The position numbers and the translations under genes are program-made. Positions 16,376 through 25,829 of a stretch of DNA of 64,000 nt are shown here, in pieces. The number at the start of each line of letters is the position of its first letter. The stretch's first letter is position 1. The notes under the pieces are model-generated. The model worked only from the letters and a program-made list of their open reading frames with translations. It had not been told where the DNA came from and ran no database searches. The DNA lies in contig CAVWRA010000004.1 in NCBI GenBank assembly GCA_963757265.1, positions 557,106-621,105 of the forward strand, written 5' to 3'. This DNA comes from CAIVVT01 sp963757265. Lineage in GTDB: Bacteria > Acidobacteriota > Terriglobia > Bryobacterales > Bryobacteraceae.

Positions 16376-16883
16376 TTCGACTCGTGCCTCTGCAAACCTC
16401 GACGGGTGATCGACGGATCGCGATATCCATTATGTCGCACTCGAAGTGCAGCGGTTATGCTGAACTGCCAGGCATGCCGTCCGACGCGGAGGAACTTCAA
16501 TAAGGGGTGAGGCGGGGACCCTGTGCTCACCGCCAATGAACCGCGATATTCCGTCATATCGGTAGGGAACGCAAAGCTCGCGGCGGATTCAAAAGGCGCA
16601 GGAAGCGCCGCCGTTTGCGCACTGTTGGCCACGTTGTGCTCGGAGGCGGCGGGATGGCTCGTCCTTGCCGGGCTGGGGCGCCGGCGCAGGTTCTTGCGCA
16701 CTCGCAGGAGCCAGGGTCGGCGCGTTTCGGGGTCGTTGGAGTCGTTCGGGATGGGGAAGATGAGACAAACTGCTCCAATGGGGACGGTTGGGAGTACGAT
16801 CTCTTGTAGCCAGGAGGCCCAAACGGAATCCCTGGCTTAGTGGCGGGGCTGCGGTGCCGCCACGACCGCCCGAAGGGAGTTTT
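16376..16883. other. Divergent intergenic region with GC-rich repeat and 5' hairpin
   Basis: No supported gene. It holds the first copy of a GC-rich repeat (16601-16690) that recurs after the glycosidase gene. A perfect 7-bp stem, GTGGCGG and CCGCCAC, at 16840-16863 would sit in the glycosidase leader about 20 bases before its start. Confidence 0.4.
16601..16690 (+). repeat. GC-rich flanking repeat, copy 1
   Basis: It aligns with 19592-19683 at roughly three quarters identity: GCGCCGCCGTTTGCGCAC versus GCGCCGCCGTTCGCGCAC, then CACGTTGTGCTCGGAGGCGG versus CACGTTGCGTTCGGACGCGG. The two copies flank the glycosidase gene in the same orientation. Confidence 0.45.
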
Positions 16884-19382
16884 ATGAAGATCGTCAGAAG
16901 GATGGCCAGAGTTGGATTGGGGGCTGTGGTAGGCCTGATGCTCACCGCGTATTGTGGCGCGCAGCAGCTTGCCAACGACAAGTTGACCCTGGCAGTGAAT
17001 GCGCCGGACGGCTCGTACCAGCTTCGCATGCGCGCTGCTGAAAACCACGCGGTGCTGCGCGCCCGCGTTGGGGCGCAGATCGATCACCAATGGGTGCGGT
17101 CAAACGACTATCCGCAGCGCCGCGTCGCCGAGTCTGCATTTAACGACGAGCTCGGCTCCGGCCGCCAAATCACGGTCACCTGCACCGGGCTGCAAGGCAA
17201 GCCGGACCTGGTTTACGTGCTGCAGGTTTATGACCAGCTCCCCTACGCCGCCGTGCAAGTGGAACTGCGCAATCAAACGGCAACCGCGATGACGGTGCAA
17301 ACCATCCGCAGCGTAGAGGCCACAGGCGAGCCGGTGGTCGATCTCGGCGGCCGTGAACCGGCGGACAGGGTTCTCTCCGACAGCTTCAGCGAAGACTGGC
17401 CGACCCTGGCGATTTACGACCTGGGGCAGGGACCGCGACAGATGCACCGCGGCGTGGGCAGCCAGCTGATTTACAATCGCGAGAGCAAGCAGAGCCTGTT
17501 CCTGGGCACGCTTACGTCGGAGCGGTGGCTAACCATCCTGCGCCTGGGATACAAGGATTCCGGCGAGGATGCCAGGATCGCTTCCTACACAGTGGATTCC
17601 ACGGGAACGACCGAAATCATGAAGGACAACAACCTCAGCAAGTCGCCACCAGAGGACCAGGTGGAGCTGAGCCTCCCCCTGAAGCCCGGGCAGAAGATGA
17701 CATCCGAGCGGGTGATGATGCAAGCCGGGCCGGACTACCTTGGCCAACTGGTGGCGTATGGCGAGGCCATCCGGCACCTGCACCACGCGCGGGTCGCGCA
17801 CGACAACCTGATCGGCTGGTGGAGCTGGACCCCGTTCTATATGGCCGTGAATGAGGGCGTGGCTGTTGCGAACGCGCGGTGGGAGGCGGCGCACCTAAAG
17901 CAGCTTGGCTACCAGTACATACACATCGACGAAGGCTACCAGTACGCGCGTGGAGAATACACAACCGCGAGCGCGACGACCTTTCCCAACGGCATGCGCC
18001 CGCTGGGCGAGGAGGTTCGCCGTCTCGGCCTCACTTTCGGCATATGGACGGGGCCGTTTGAAGTGAGCCATCGCGCGTGGGTGTTTGAACACCACAAAGA
18101 CTGGCTGGTGCATAACGCGAATGGCGAGCCGATCATGATCGGCAGAACCTGGGGCGAGAACGAAGGCGACTTCCTCTACGCGCTGGACACGACTCACCCG
18201 GGGGCCCAGGAATACCTGCGCCAGACATACGCGACCCTGGTGCGCGATTGGGGCGTGCGTTACATCAAGCTCGATTTCATGGACACGTCGGCGGTCGAGG
18301 GCTACCACTACAAGCCCGACACGACGGCGCTGGAAGCGCAGCGGCTGGGGCTGGAAATCATCCGCAGGGCGGTCGGAGACGACGTGGTGCTGGACAAAGA
18401 TGGCAGCCCGATGCTGAACCCGGTGGGGATTGTGGACACGGGCCGGATCTCGGCCGACACGGCGCACAGCTTTGAAAACACGCGCATCGTGGCGCCGGGC
18501 ATCGCCGCGCGTTTCTATATGAATCGCAACTGGTTCCTCAGCGATCCGGACGCATTCAATGTGTGCGAGAAAGTGCCGTCGATGCGGAGGCGCCCGGGCG
18601 CCGCAATGCGCGCGGGCATCACGCTGCAGGATGCGCAGGCCGCCATTATGCTGGCGGCGATTTCCGGGGGCATGTACGAGATCGGGGACGATCTGCCCAC
18701 GCTGGGAACCGAGAAGGAACGGCTGGCGCTGGTGAAGAACCAGGACCTGCTGGCGCTGGCCAGGCTGAGCAAGGCTTTCACCCCCCTCGACCTGCTGAGC
18801 TACGATGCGGAAGACCTGGTGCCGAGCATTTACTTCCTGCGAGAGGACCCAAGGCAATCGATGCTGGCGGTTTACAACTGGTCGGACAAGGTGCGTTCCC
18901 GCACGCTCAAGCTGGCCGATCTCGGTCCGCCGGCCGGCCATGAATACGAGGCTTCCGACGTGTTCAATCCGAGCCAGCCGGTTTCTATGGAGGGCGGGAC
19001 CGTGCGGCTGGACAACCAGCCGGCGCACTCGGTGAAGGTGATCAAGTTCATCGACAGAGCGATCCCGGCGGCGGCCCCCACAGTCACGGCGCAGGTTCCT
19101 GCGGAAGCCAACCTGGGTGCGCCGATCCAGCTGATCGCTCGGGCGCAGGCGGCGGGCGTGCCGGCCTTCGGCTACCACTGGGACTTCGGCGATGGCACCG
19201 TGGCAGACGGCCCACAGACCTCGCACGCCTACACGATGAATGCGGATTTCACCGTGCGATTGACCGTGGACGGATTGGACGGCGTGCCTTTCCGGCAAAG
19301 CTTCCCGGTGAAGGTGACCGGCGATTTGCCGCAGCCCGACGTTTCGCACAACCAGCGGTATATCGAGCCCTCGGAACGCTGA
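16884..19382 (+). CDS. Exported GH36/GH27-like alpha-galactosidase-type glycosidase with C-terminal PKD domain
   Basis: The start at 16884 (MKIVRRMARVGLGAVVGLML) follows GAAGGGAG and gives a signal peptide cleaved after AYCGA; the longer reading from 16788 has no such site. The 832-residue protein has an N-terminal beta-sandwich, then a TIM barrel with LIGWWSWTPFYMAVNEG, the nucleophile region YIKLDFMDTS and a probable acid/base aspartate near VDTGRISADT. Residues about 730-815 form a PKD domain (YHWDFGDGTVADGPQTSHAY). GH36 enzymes release alpha-linked galactose or related sugars; the exact substrate is not readable. It is monocistronic between two copies of a GC-rich repeat. Confidence 0.88.
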   Translation: MKIVRRMARVGLGAVVGLMLTAYCGAQQLANDKLTLAVNAPDGSYQLRMRAAENHAVLRARVGAQIDHQWVRSNDYPQRRVAESAFNDELGSGRQITVTCTGLQGKPDLVYVLQVYDQLPYAAVQVELRNQTATAMTVQTIRSVEATGEPVVDLGGREPADRVLSDSFSEDWPTLAIYDLGQGPRQMHRGVGSQLIYNRESKQSLFLGTLTSERWLTILRLGYKDSGEDARIASYTVDSTGTTEIMKDNNLSKSPPEDQVELSLPLKPGQKMTSERVMMQAGPDYLGQLVAYGEAIRHLHHARVAHDNLIGWWSWTPFYMAVNEGVAVANARWEAAHLKQLGYQYIHIDEGYQYARGEYTTASATTFPNGMRPLGEEVRRLGLTFGIWTGPFEVSHRAWVFEHHKDWLVHNANGEPIMIGRTWGENEGDFLYALDTTHPGAQEYLRQTYATLVRDWGVRYIKLDFMDTSAVEGYHYKPDTTALEAQRLGLEIIRRAVGDDVVLDKDGSPMLNPVGIVDTGRISADTAHSFENTRIVAPGIAARFYMNRNWFLSDPDAFNVCEKVPSMRRRPGAAMRAGITLQDAQAAIMLAAISGGMYEIGDDLPTLGTEKERLALVKNQDLLALARLSKAFTPLDLLSYDAEDLVPSIYFLREDPRQSMLAVYNWSDKVRSRTLKLADLGPPAGHEYEASDVFNPSQPVSMEGGTVRLDNQPAHSVKVIKFIDRAIPAAAPTVTAQVPAEANLGAPIQLIARAQAAGVPAFGYHWDFGDGTVADGPQTSHAYTMNADFTVRLTVDGLDGVPFRQSFPVKVTGDLPQPDVSHNQRYIEPSER

Positions 19383-19827
19383 GGGCGGTGCAGGAGCGGT
19401 CAGCCAGCGTCCGAGAAGTTACATACCTCGTGCACAATCTGCAATCACCACCCAATCAGATTTCCTGTATGGCTCACAATGAATGGGTGCGCGAAGGTAT
19501 GCGTCAGGCCCTTGAGCAATCGGGCGTCCACGCCGTGAAGTCTGCCATATCGGGAGCTAAAGCATGGCGCGCGGGGCCCGACAGGCTCCACGAGCGCCGC
19601 CGTTCGCGCACAGTTAGCCCACGTTGCGTTCGGACGCGGCGGGACGGCTCTTTCTAGGGGACTGGAGCGCCGAGGCGCCGTCTTTGCACCCGCTGGCGCC
19701 TATTGCCACCCAAAACAGCGAGGCAGTAAGATGTTCTTAGCCGCCTAGCTCGGCCAGGCGACAAGCCGAATTCACTGTCCAGTTGGCGGCGATTTGACAG
19801 TTCAAGGAATCACTGAATGAATGCCAT
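19383..19827. other. Intergenic region with repeat and a possible receiver remnant
   Basis: No intact gene. A short plus-strand frame at about 19469 reads MAHNEWVREGMRQALEQSG, which resembles the first helix of a response-regulator receiver (VREGLRxALE) but goes no further. The second GC-rich repeat copy lies at 19592-19683. Confidence 0.35.
19592..19683 (+). repeat. GC-rich flanking repeat, copy 2
   Basis: Second copy of the element at 16601-16690, same orientation, on the other side of the glycosidase gene. Confidence 0.45.
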
Positions 19828-20154
19828 TCAGTTTCGCCAGTGGCGTTTGCTCCATCGCCGAGGGAGGCCGTGTGGCGATGGCCAGCCATCGACCACCGGC
19901 TTTCCACTGGACCTGAGCTCTCGGTATCGCTGCTCGTAGGTTTCGATTGCTGCCGTTTGGGCCGGGTTAGGTTTGGCGTCGGGATCTTCCTGCAACTGCT
20001 CGGCATAGTCACGCGTTGCTTCAAGTTCATCAGGTGACAGTGAACAGAGAGCACCGCGCCGAAGCCGTTCCTCGGCGGTTTCCACCAAGTTCAGCTCGCC
20101 CGTCCGGTTTTGCCTTTCGAGTTCCGTCACTCGCCTATTTAACCGCCTGTTCAT
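19828..20154 (-). CDS. Small charged helical protein of an integrated element
   Basis: The start at 20154 (MNRRLNRRVTELERQNRTGE) follows GGAGGTGAA, which favours it over the ATG at 20166. The 108-residue product is mostly charged helix, with a possible N-terminal coiled coil and a central LSPDELEATRDYAEQLQED. I do not recognise a family. Gene size and position next to an integrase suggest an accessory protein of the integrated element. Confidence 0.55.
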   Translation of the reverse strand: MNRRLNRRVTELERQNRTGELNLVETAEERLRRGALCSLSPDELEATRDYAEQLQEDPDAKPNPAQTAAIETYEQRYRELRSSGKPVVDGWPSPHGLPRRWSKRHWRN

Positions 20155-20346
20155 TTCACCTCCCATGTGTTCTTCGCTCGCTTCAGCCCTTCGACTGGTT
20201 CGCCGCTACAATCAGGTCAACTGCCTCATAGGCTTGGTCCAAGACCATCCTTGCAGTCGGTGAGAACCTCCGCTCTGTCCCGCATGGGGCGGAAGCGCCG
20301 AAACAGTTCGCCACAACCCGCGTCCCTAGTCCAGTTGGTGCGGCTG

Positions 20347-21508
20347 TCACGCGGCCGAGGCAGGTATGGCGCTTACAGGCGACGAAATCGGCCGCGAGAT
20401 CGTGACAACTAGACCTGCGGAACTCGGCGGCGGATCGTTCGGCTGCTGGGCGGGCAACTTCGCCACAATGCCCTCGAGGGCCTCCCGCTTAGCCTGCATG
20501 CGGATGTGTGAGTAGTGCTTTAGCATCTGCTTGACGACATGCCCAGCGATGTCTCTGATGGTCTCGTCGGCGGCGCCACTCTCGGCGAGATCCGTAATCA
20601 GCGTGTGCCGCGTATCGTGCCACCGTCCTTTCACCTTCGCTCTGATCCGCACGTTTTCCCAAGACGTCTTGAAGGTCACCACCGGGCGGGTCGGATCCAT
20701 CGGCCACGGCTTTCCGAAAGCAAAAACATACCACTCGGGCTGTATCTGGCCGAATCGCTCTTCATACCACCGCGCGTACGCGATCATCGCTTCAAGGAGC
20801 GCCGAATTCAGGGGAATCGTCCGACCTTCGCCAGCCTCGGTCTTGCTTTTCCCCACAGTGAGAACAGCTTTGGTCAGATCCATCCGTGTCCACTGAAGGC
20901 CGCGAATCTCTGAGCTGCGCATTCCGGCATTCAGCGCCAACATCAGTGCGGGGTAGATCGCTGGCGACCGGGCGGTCTTCGCGGCCGCGAGCAGAGCTTC
21001 CTTCTCTTCAGGCGTGAAGGCCTTTCCCACCTGAGTGCGGACTGTCAGCTTGAGAGCTTTCTGACGGCGTAATCTTGCGCGCAGGACGTCCCCGGCTTCC
21101 CCCCAGTAATCTAAGCAGAAAACCGACCTCGTCGTTGATTGTCTTCGGGGCGGCCTGCTCCTTGAGGCGAACGATCTGAAACGCCCTGACACTCTCGACA
21201 GTGAGATCAACCACCATCTGATCGCCCAGGAGCCGCACGACGTGTCCGATGGCGTGGGTAGCAAAGACGCCGGACCTGTGACGAAGCCGGAACTCTTCGA
21301 GATACTGCTTCGCCACTTCCGCGACGCTTCTCACGCGATCTTCGCGGTTGTCCTCAAGTCCGTTGAATCCTCTTTCGAGTTCGCGGCGACGATTCCGCTC
21401 GGCGTTTTTCGCCACAGTCTTCGAGTCCGTTTTCGCCGACTCGCGGATGCGGCGCCGCGCGAAGATGAACTCGTACCACCAGGTATCACCGCGCTTGAAG
21501 AGGGCCAT
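20347..21508 (-). pseudogene. Phage-type tyrosine integrase with a frameshift in a G6 run
   Basis: The start at 21508 (MALFKRGDTWWYEFIFARRR) gives an Arm-type N-terminal domain. It continues to TINDEVGFLLRLLG, where a run of six G on the coding strand (about 21110-21115) shifts the frame. Removing one G restores LLGEAGD and joins to RARLRRQKALKL and the full catalytic domain. Catalytic residues are present: AGMRSSEIRGL, GRWHDTRHTL, DIAGHVVKQ and HYSHIRM. Corrected, it would be about 385 residues. The integrase at 59.5-60.4 kb is a paralogue. The shift may be a true mutation, a sequencing error or programmed slippage. Confidence 0.8.
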
Positions 21509-21623
21509 CCTTTGTCTCCATCTGCGACATTGGTCACTCGTGCTTCGAGGCGAAGTCAAGGTAGCCACCGGAAGTCGCGGTGCCATCGACAATAGATCCG
21601 ACCGCGCGCGCTACTCGCGCTTT

Positions 21624-21715
21624 TGTCCCAAGTCGTCGAGGTTGGGACATCGAATTGGGACGTCTCAACACGTTGTAATCATTGGGTTGTCCCGCGCGTC
21701 CCAACTTGTCCCAGG
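21624..21715. repeat. Cluster of GTCCCAA/TTGGGAC motifs
   Basis: Within about 90 bases there are six exact or near copies of TGTCCCAA in both orientations. One pair, at 21624-21631 and 21642-21649, forms a perfect 8-bp inverted repeat around a 10-base spacer. The cluster lies between the integrase and the DUF927 remnant. It could be an attachment-site arm region, binding sites for an element protein, or an origin. Confidence 0.5.
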
Positions 21716-21731
21716 TGTTTTTTCGGCTTCG

Positions 21732-22800
21732 TCAGCATTTGTCGCTCTCCAGAATTGCCGCCCGAATCCCATACACCCGCATCGTTCCGAGTTCAGGCAG
21801 ACGCGGCTTGATCGTCATGCTTGATGGTTCGCGCAGGAGAAAGCCGCGGCGATCCAGTTCTTTGGCGATCATGCTATGGTCGTACCCGTCGCTCCACGAG
21901 AACCGTCTGCAAGTACTCCGTGAATCGCTCCCTGAGCCGCGCGTTGGGGGTGATGAAGGAGAGCCCTTCCCCCATTAAGTGAGCGCGCACCAGGCTCGCG
22001 TCGGACGCGAGCAACTCCATCGGCATGGCCCACTGATGCTGGCGACCCTCGTTGTCGCGCCATGTAAGCAATCGCCCCCAATTCGACCCCTCGGAGTCGC
22101 GAGTCTCGGCGACGACATCCAACCGAGCCGATAGGAGGATGGCCTCAGGGTCGCTGCCCGCTGATTCTTTGAGGTAGAAGACGCCAGCTTCCGACACGGT
22201 GAAGCGTTGCCCGGAGTGCACCACGTTGTCTGCTCGTGCGGCCGATTCCGTTGAGGCCGCGCCGGTCGCCGGCCATGTCGCCGCGCCAGTTTCTTTTCGC
22301 CGTTCCTCGCCGGCGAAGGGCAGTGCAGAACAGAGGAACTCCCCAATCCGCGAGCGATCCCACTTAAGCTCGTTAACTGCGTCGACGATATCCCCTGCTG
22401 GAGGGAGTTCCACCGGTGGCACCGCAACTCGAATGCTGCTGACTAGACCGGACTCGGCGAGGACCTGTGCAGCTGAATGGGCTTGCAACTTTCCGCCCGC
22501 GTCGTTGTCGGGCCAGAGCACAACATTGCAGCCAGCCAGCGCGGCCACCTGTTCCTTCGTAATGTTCTTGAATGAGAAGGCCGCGAGTCCTAAGTGGCTG
22601 GACGCTCTGTATAGGCGGGCCTACCTGGTGATGGTGGTGCGGCCGTCGACAGTTCCGAGCGGTGTTTCTCCAATCGGATCGCCAAGCGCTCCGCTGGAAA
22701 AATCCAAAACCGGGAATCTCCGGCCTATCAGTGCATTCCACAAACACCTCCCCGACCATGACCTCATTGGCCGCATCATTTCGCGGCTCGCATCGGCATA
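21732..22800 (-). pseudogene. TOPRIM/DUF927 primase-helicase-like gene with internal deletion
   Basis: An intact frame from about 22548 encodes a TOPRIM core (AALAGCNVVLWPDNDAGG) and then the beginning of a DUF927 region (WGRLLTWRDNEGRQHQWAMP). It stops at 21874 after TEYLQTVLVERRVRP. About 40 bases on, another frame encodes IAKELDRRGFLLREP and PRLPELGTMRVYGIRAAI, which looks like the C-terminal end of the same kind of protein, with its stop at 21732. The middle, with the helicase motifs, is missing. Upstream of 22548 the frame continues as RLYRASSHLGLAAFSFKNI after an in-frame amber codon. Such proteins replicate plasmids, phages or ICEs. Confidence 0.65.
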
Positions 22801-22807
22801 AGCCCGT

Positions 22808-23452
22808 TCAGCTAATGAGCCCTTTGCGCACGGCGTACAGAATCACCTCAGCAACGCTGTGGAGGTTCAGCTTGTCCATCAGGTGGGCGCGGTGGGTCGC
22901 CACCGTTGTCGGACTGAGGTTCAGCAGGGCGGCTATCTCTTTGCCGCCCTTGCCTTCGGCGACGAGCTGGAGCAGTTCTTTTTCGCGCGGCGTCAGCAGA
23001 TCATAGCTGTCTTCGCAGCCGTGGCTCGCCAGCCGACGGACGTAATCGTCGAGCAACATGTGCGAGATGGAGGGGCTGAAATAGCTCTTTCCGGCGTTGA
23101 CGTTACGAACTGCGTGGATCAGGTCCTCCTCGGCGGAATCCTTCAGAATGTAGCCTCGAGCGCCGGCCTTCAGGGCGCGGAGGACATAGCCTTCGTCGGA
23201 ATGCATGCTGAGAATGACGACCTGAGTACCGGCCGCAGAAGACGTGATCGCGCGTGTCGCATCGATCCCGTTCATCCAAGGCATCGCGATGTCGAGAATG
23301 GCCACGCTGGGGCGGTGCGCAGCAGCCAAATCCACAGCTTCGCGTCCGTTGCCCGCTTCCGCAATGACCTCGAAATCGGACTCCCGCTCCAGTAACAGCC
23401 GCAAACCGCGGCGCATGAGCGTGTGGTCGTCAGCAAGAAGAATTGTAGTCAC
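22808..23452 (-). CDS. NarL/FixJ-type response regulator
   Basis: The 214-residue protein starts with GTG at 23452. The receiver has ILLADDHTLMRRGLRLLLE, the phosphoacceptor in AILDIAMPWMNG and lysine in GYILKDS. The C-terminal LuxR-type HTH is LTPREKELLQLVAEGKGGKEI to NLHSVAEVILYAVRKGL. Its start overlaps the kinase stop as GTGA, so the pair is co-translated and almost certainly cognate. It is a close relative of the regulator at 32468. Confidence 0.93.
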   Translation of the reverse strand: MTTILLADDHTLMRRGLRLLLERESDFEVIAEAGNGREAVDLAAAHRPSVAILDIAMPWMNGIDATRAITSSAAGTQVVILSMHSDEGYVLRALKAGARGYILKDSAEEDLIHAVRNVNAGKSYFSPSISHMLLDDYVRRLASHGCEDSYDLLTPREKELLQLVAEGKGGKEIAALLNLSPTTVATHRAHLMDKLNLHSVAEVILYAVRKGLIS

Positions 23453-24852
23453 GTTTCAGTCTCCTCCGGGACAGCGCGCGCCAACTCGATCGGCACTGTA
23501 GCCTGGACAATGCAACCGTGTCCGGGGCTCGACTCAACACGGAGAGCGCCGCCGAGCGCGCGAACACGTTCCTCCATGCCGATCAGTCCGGCGCCCCGAT
23601 GACCTTCGACACTGAATCCTCGTCCGTCATCTTTCACCAGCGCCAGGAGCCGCCCCTGGTCGTAGTTGAGAACGACTTCGGCGTGTTGCGCCGAGGAATG
23701 CCGTTGGCAGTTGTTGAGTGCCTCCTGGACGATTCGATAGACGCACGTACGGACGGTTTCGTCCAGGTCATCGGGCACTCCGGAGGCTTCCACCCGAGTA
23801 TCTAGTCCTGTGCGACGCGACATTTCACGCGCCTGCCATTCAATCGCCGGAACCAGCCCGAGGTCATCCAGCATTGACGGGCGCAACAACAAGGCCATGT
23901 TGCGGATCACCCGCAGGCTCTGTTCGGCCAGGTGCCGCGCCCCGTCGAGGCGCGCACGAAGATCACTCTTGTCAGGTGGTGCCACGGCTGTTGCATTACT
24001 CACTTCGAGGAGCAGGGCCGAGAGACTCTGCCCGACCTCGTCGTGCAGTTCTCTCGAAAGCGCTTGCCGTTCCTGCTCCTGCGCCGCGACCAACCGCTGT
24101 GAAAGCCGCTCAAGTTCCTCGCGTGTGCGGCAAACTTCGTCGAAGCTCGCCTGCACGCGCCGCTCAAGGCGGACGAGGTAGAGAAACGAGAGTGAGGCGA
24201 TCGCGCCGCCGAGCGCCAGAGAGAAGGCGAACACCAGAGCGAGGCGTAAACGCGCCTGAACGTACAGCTCATCCAGGCGGCTCTCGCGCCGATGCAATTC
24301 CTGTTCGTTAATCCTTCCGATGGCGTCGGTAAGAGCGAGCAAACGCGCGCGCTGCGGCAGAATTCGCGACGCCAGAAAACGGAAGCCTTCGCGAACCCTC
24401 CGCCCCAACGGCCAATCCAGCAGAGGATCCACTTCCTTCCAATAGTCGAGCAATTCTGACCGCAATTCATCGAATGTCGGCTTCTCATTACTTTCGACGA
24501 GCGGGGTGTAGTCTGAGATCGCCGCTTCCAGTTCGCCGCGGAATCGATGCAGATCGTCCAGGTGAGATTGCGAATGCGATGGGTCCGGGTCAAGAACGAA
24601 ATCGCGCAAAAGTGTTGTGCTGAGATAGGCGTTCGTTCGCATGCGTTCGAGGATCTTGTCACGTCGCATGTAGTCGTTGAGAACGCTCGCACTACGCGCA
24701 TGAATCTGGCTAAGAGTAAGCCACATGTCGGCTGCGCCAGCGATCGTCACCGCCACCAAAGCTCCGAATCCCACCAGCAGGGCCAAGCGCAATCGGGGCT
24801 TGGGCCGAAGGTTGCTTATACTACCCGTTGATGTTGAGCCCGTCTCTCCCAT
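23449..24852 (-). CDS. NarX-like sensor histidine kinase (HisKA_3)
   Basis: The 467-residue protein has a first membrane segment at about residues 20-45 (LALLVGFGALVAVTIAG) and a four-helix periplasmic sensor region of about 140 residues. A second membrane segment lies at about 205-235. The HisKA_3 dimerisation region carries the histidine in SRELHDEVGQSLSAL, and the HATPase domain has VKDDGRGFSVEGHRGAGLIG. The sensor region resembles the CHASE3/4HB type and gives no ligand. It overlaps the regulator gene by four bases. Confidence 0.92.
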   Translation of the reverse strand: MGETGSTSTGSISNLRPKPRLRLALLVGFGALVAVTIAGAADMWLTLSQIHARSASVLNDYMRRDKILERMRTNAYLSTTLLRDFVLDPDPSHSQSHLDDLHRFRGELEAAISDYTPLVESNEKPTFDELRSELLDYWKEVDPLLDWPLGRRVREGFRFLASRILPQRARLLALTDAIGRINEQELHRRESRLDELYVQARLRLALVFAFSLALGGAIASLSFLYLVRLERRVQASFDEVCRTREELERLSQRLVAAQEQERQALSRELHDEVGQSLSALLLEVSNATAVAPPDKSDLRARLDGARHLAEQSLRVIRNMALLLRPSMLDDLGLVPAIEWQAREMSRRTGLDTRVEASGVPDDLDETVRTCVYRIVQEALNNCQRHSSAQHAEVVLNYDQGRLLALVKDDGRGFSVEGHRGAGLIGMEERVRALGGALRVESSPGHGCIVQATVPIELARAVPEETET

Positions 24853-25024
24853 AATGCTGATTTTAGGCTCTAGTAACTGGCTTCACCACTGGACACGTTG
24901 GCCTGACGGCCGGCCTGCCAGGATGGAGAGCACAGCTGGGCAGGACGTGGCGGCTTTGAATCGAAGCGCGGACGAGCGGAGCGCGAGACGCGCGGTCAGA
25001 ATCTCTGAGGCCCCGGCTATCGGC

Positions 25025-25453
25025 CTAGCCAGACGAGACCCCTTTCGACCATTCTTTTCTCACGTGATCCGCCGCCTGTGCCAGCGCGCCCCGTAAAGTG
25101 ACCTGACTCAACGGACGGAGAAGCACGTCGTAGGCGCGGGCGCGAATGATATTGACCCAAGCTGAACCGTCGAACGCGTCAAGTATGACCAGTACGACAG
25201 GTTCGGGCCTCTGGGCTTGGCAGGCCGTCACGACGTCGTGCCACGTTTCTCGATCCAGGTCCACGTCGGTGAGGACCACGCGTGAACCCGTTCTTGCCGC
25301 CAACTCCAGGCCGCTCTCGACAGTGGGCGCCGCGCCGGCGAACTCGAGCGGACTGCCCGCCAGCTTCTGCACTTCGCTCGCATGCGCAGATGACGCGGTC
25401 AAGTACACAAACCGGACTGGTTCGGGGTGGGTGCTGCGCCAGAATGCCCGCAT
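25025..25453 (-). CDS. Stand-alone degenerate receiver-like protein
   Basis: The 142-residue protein has the alternating fold of a receiver domain: VRFVYLTASS as strand 1, VVLTDVDLD as strand 3, PVVLVILDAFD as strand 4, DVLLRPLS as strand 5. The acidic pair after strand 1 is missing and the conserved lysine after strand 5 is arginine, so normal phosphorylation is unlikely, although the strand-3 aspartate is kept. No output domain is present. It lies upstream of the kinase-regulator pair on the same strand. Two similar degenerate proteins lie at 34630 and 35624. Confidence 0.7.
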   Translation of the reverse strand: MRAFWRSTHPEPVRFVYLTASSAHASEVQKLAGSPLEFAGAAPTVESGLELAARTGSRVVLTDVDLDRETWHDVVTACQAQRPEPVVLVILDAFDGSAWVNIIRARAYDVLLRPLSQVTLRGALAQAADHVRKEWSKGVSSG

Positions 25454-25829
25454 GATCCTGCACCGGGGCGCTCCGCCTCATTCGGGATGCGATCGCGTTC
25501 CGATACCTGAGCGCAAGTGTAACCGCGAAAACGGGAACTTACCATCATCTCGAAATAGGACGGTGTTCTCATACATCGAAGGCGGACAAAATACTCTTGC
25601 CAGAGGATATGAATCGTGCCCGAGTGCGTTTAGGATCGGCGTTGAGGAGCAGCACACGAAGCGGTATGACGTCTCCCCAAGAGAAACGAACACTGGTTGG
25701 TTTCGATCCAGACGAAAGTCTCATGGTCGGAATCTCGCTGTCGAACTCAGTGACCAAGTCTGCAGGAATCACCACGCTCCTGCTAAGCCGATGGGGCGTT
25801 CAGAGGGTGGTCCCCTGTCAGTTGGCTGA
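25454..25829. other. Intergenic region, possible receiver fragment
   Basis: No intact gene. A minus-strand frame at about 25569-25660 reads VIPLRVLLLNADPKRTRARF, which looks like the first strand and helix of a receiver domain and then ends. The evidence is too thin for a call. Confidence 0.3.

Noticed and set aside
17895..19349. 484-residue open frame on the minus strand
   Set aside because: Antisense to the glycosidase gene, which has clear catalytic motifs and a signal peptide.
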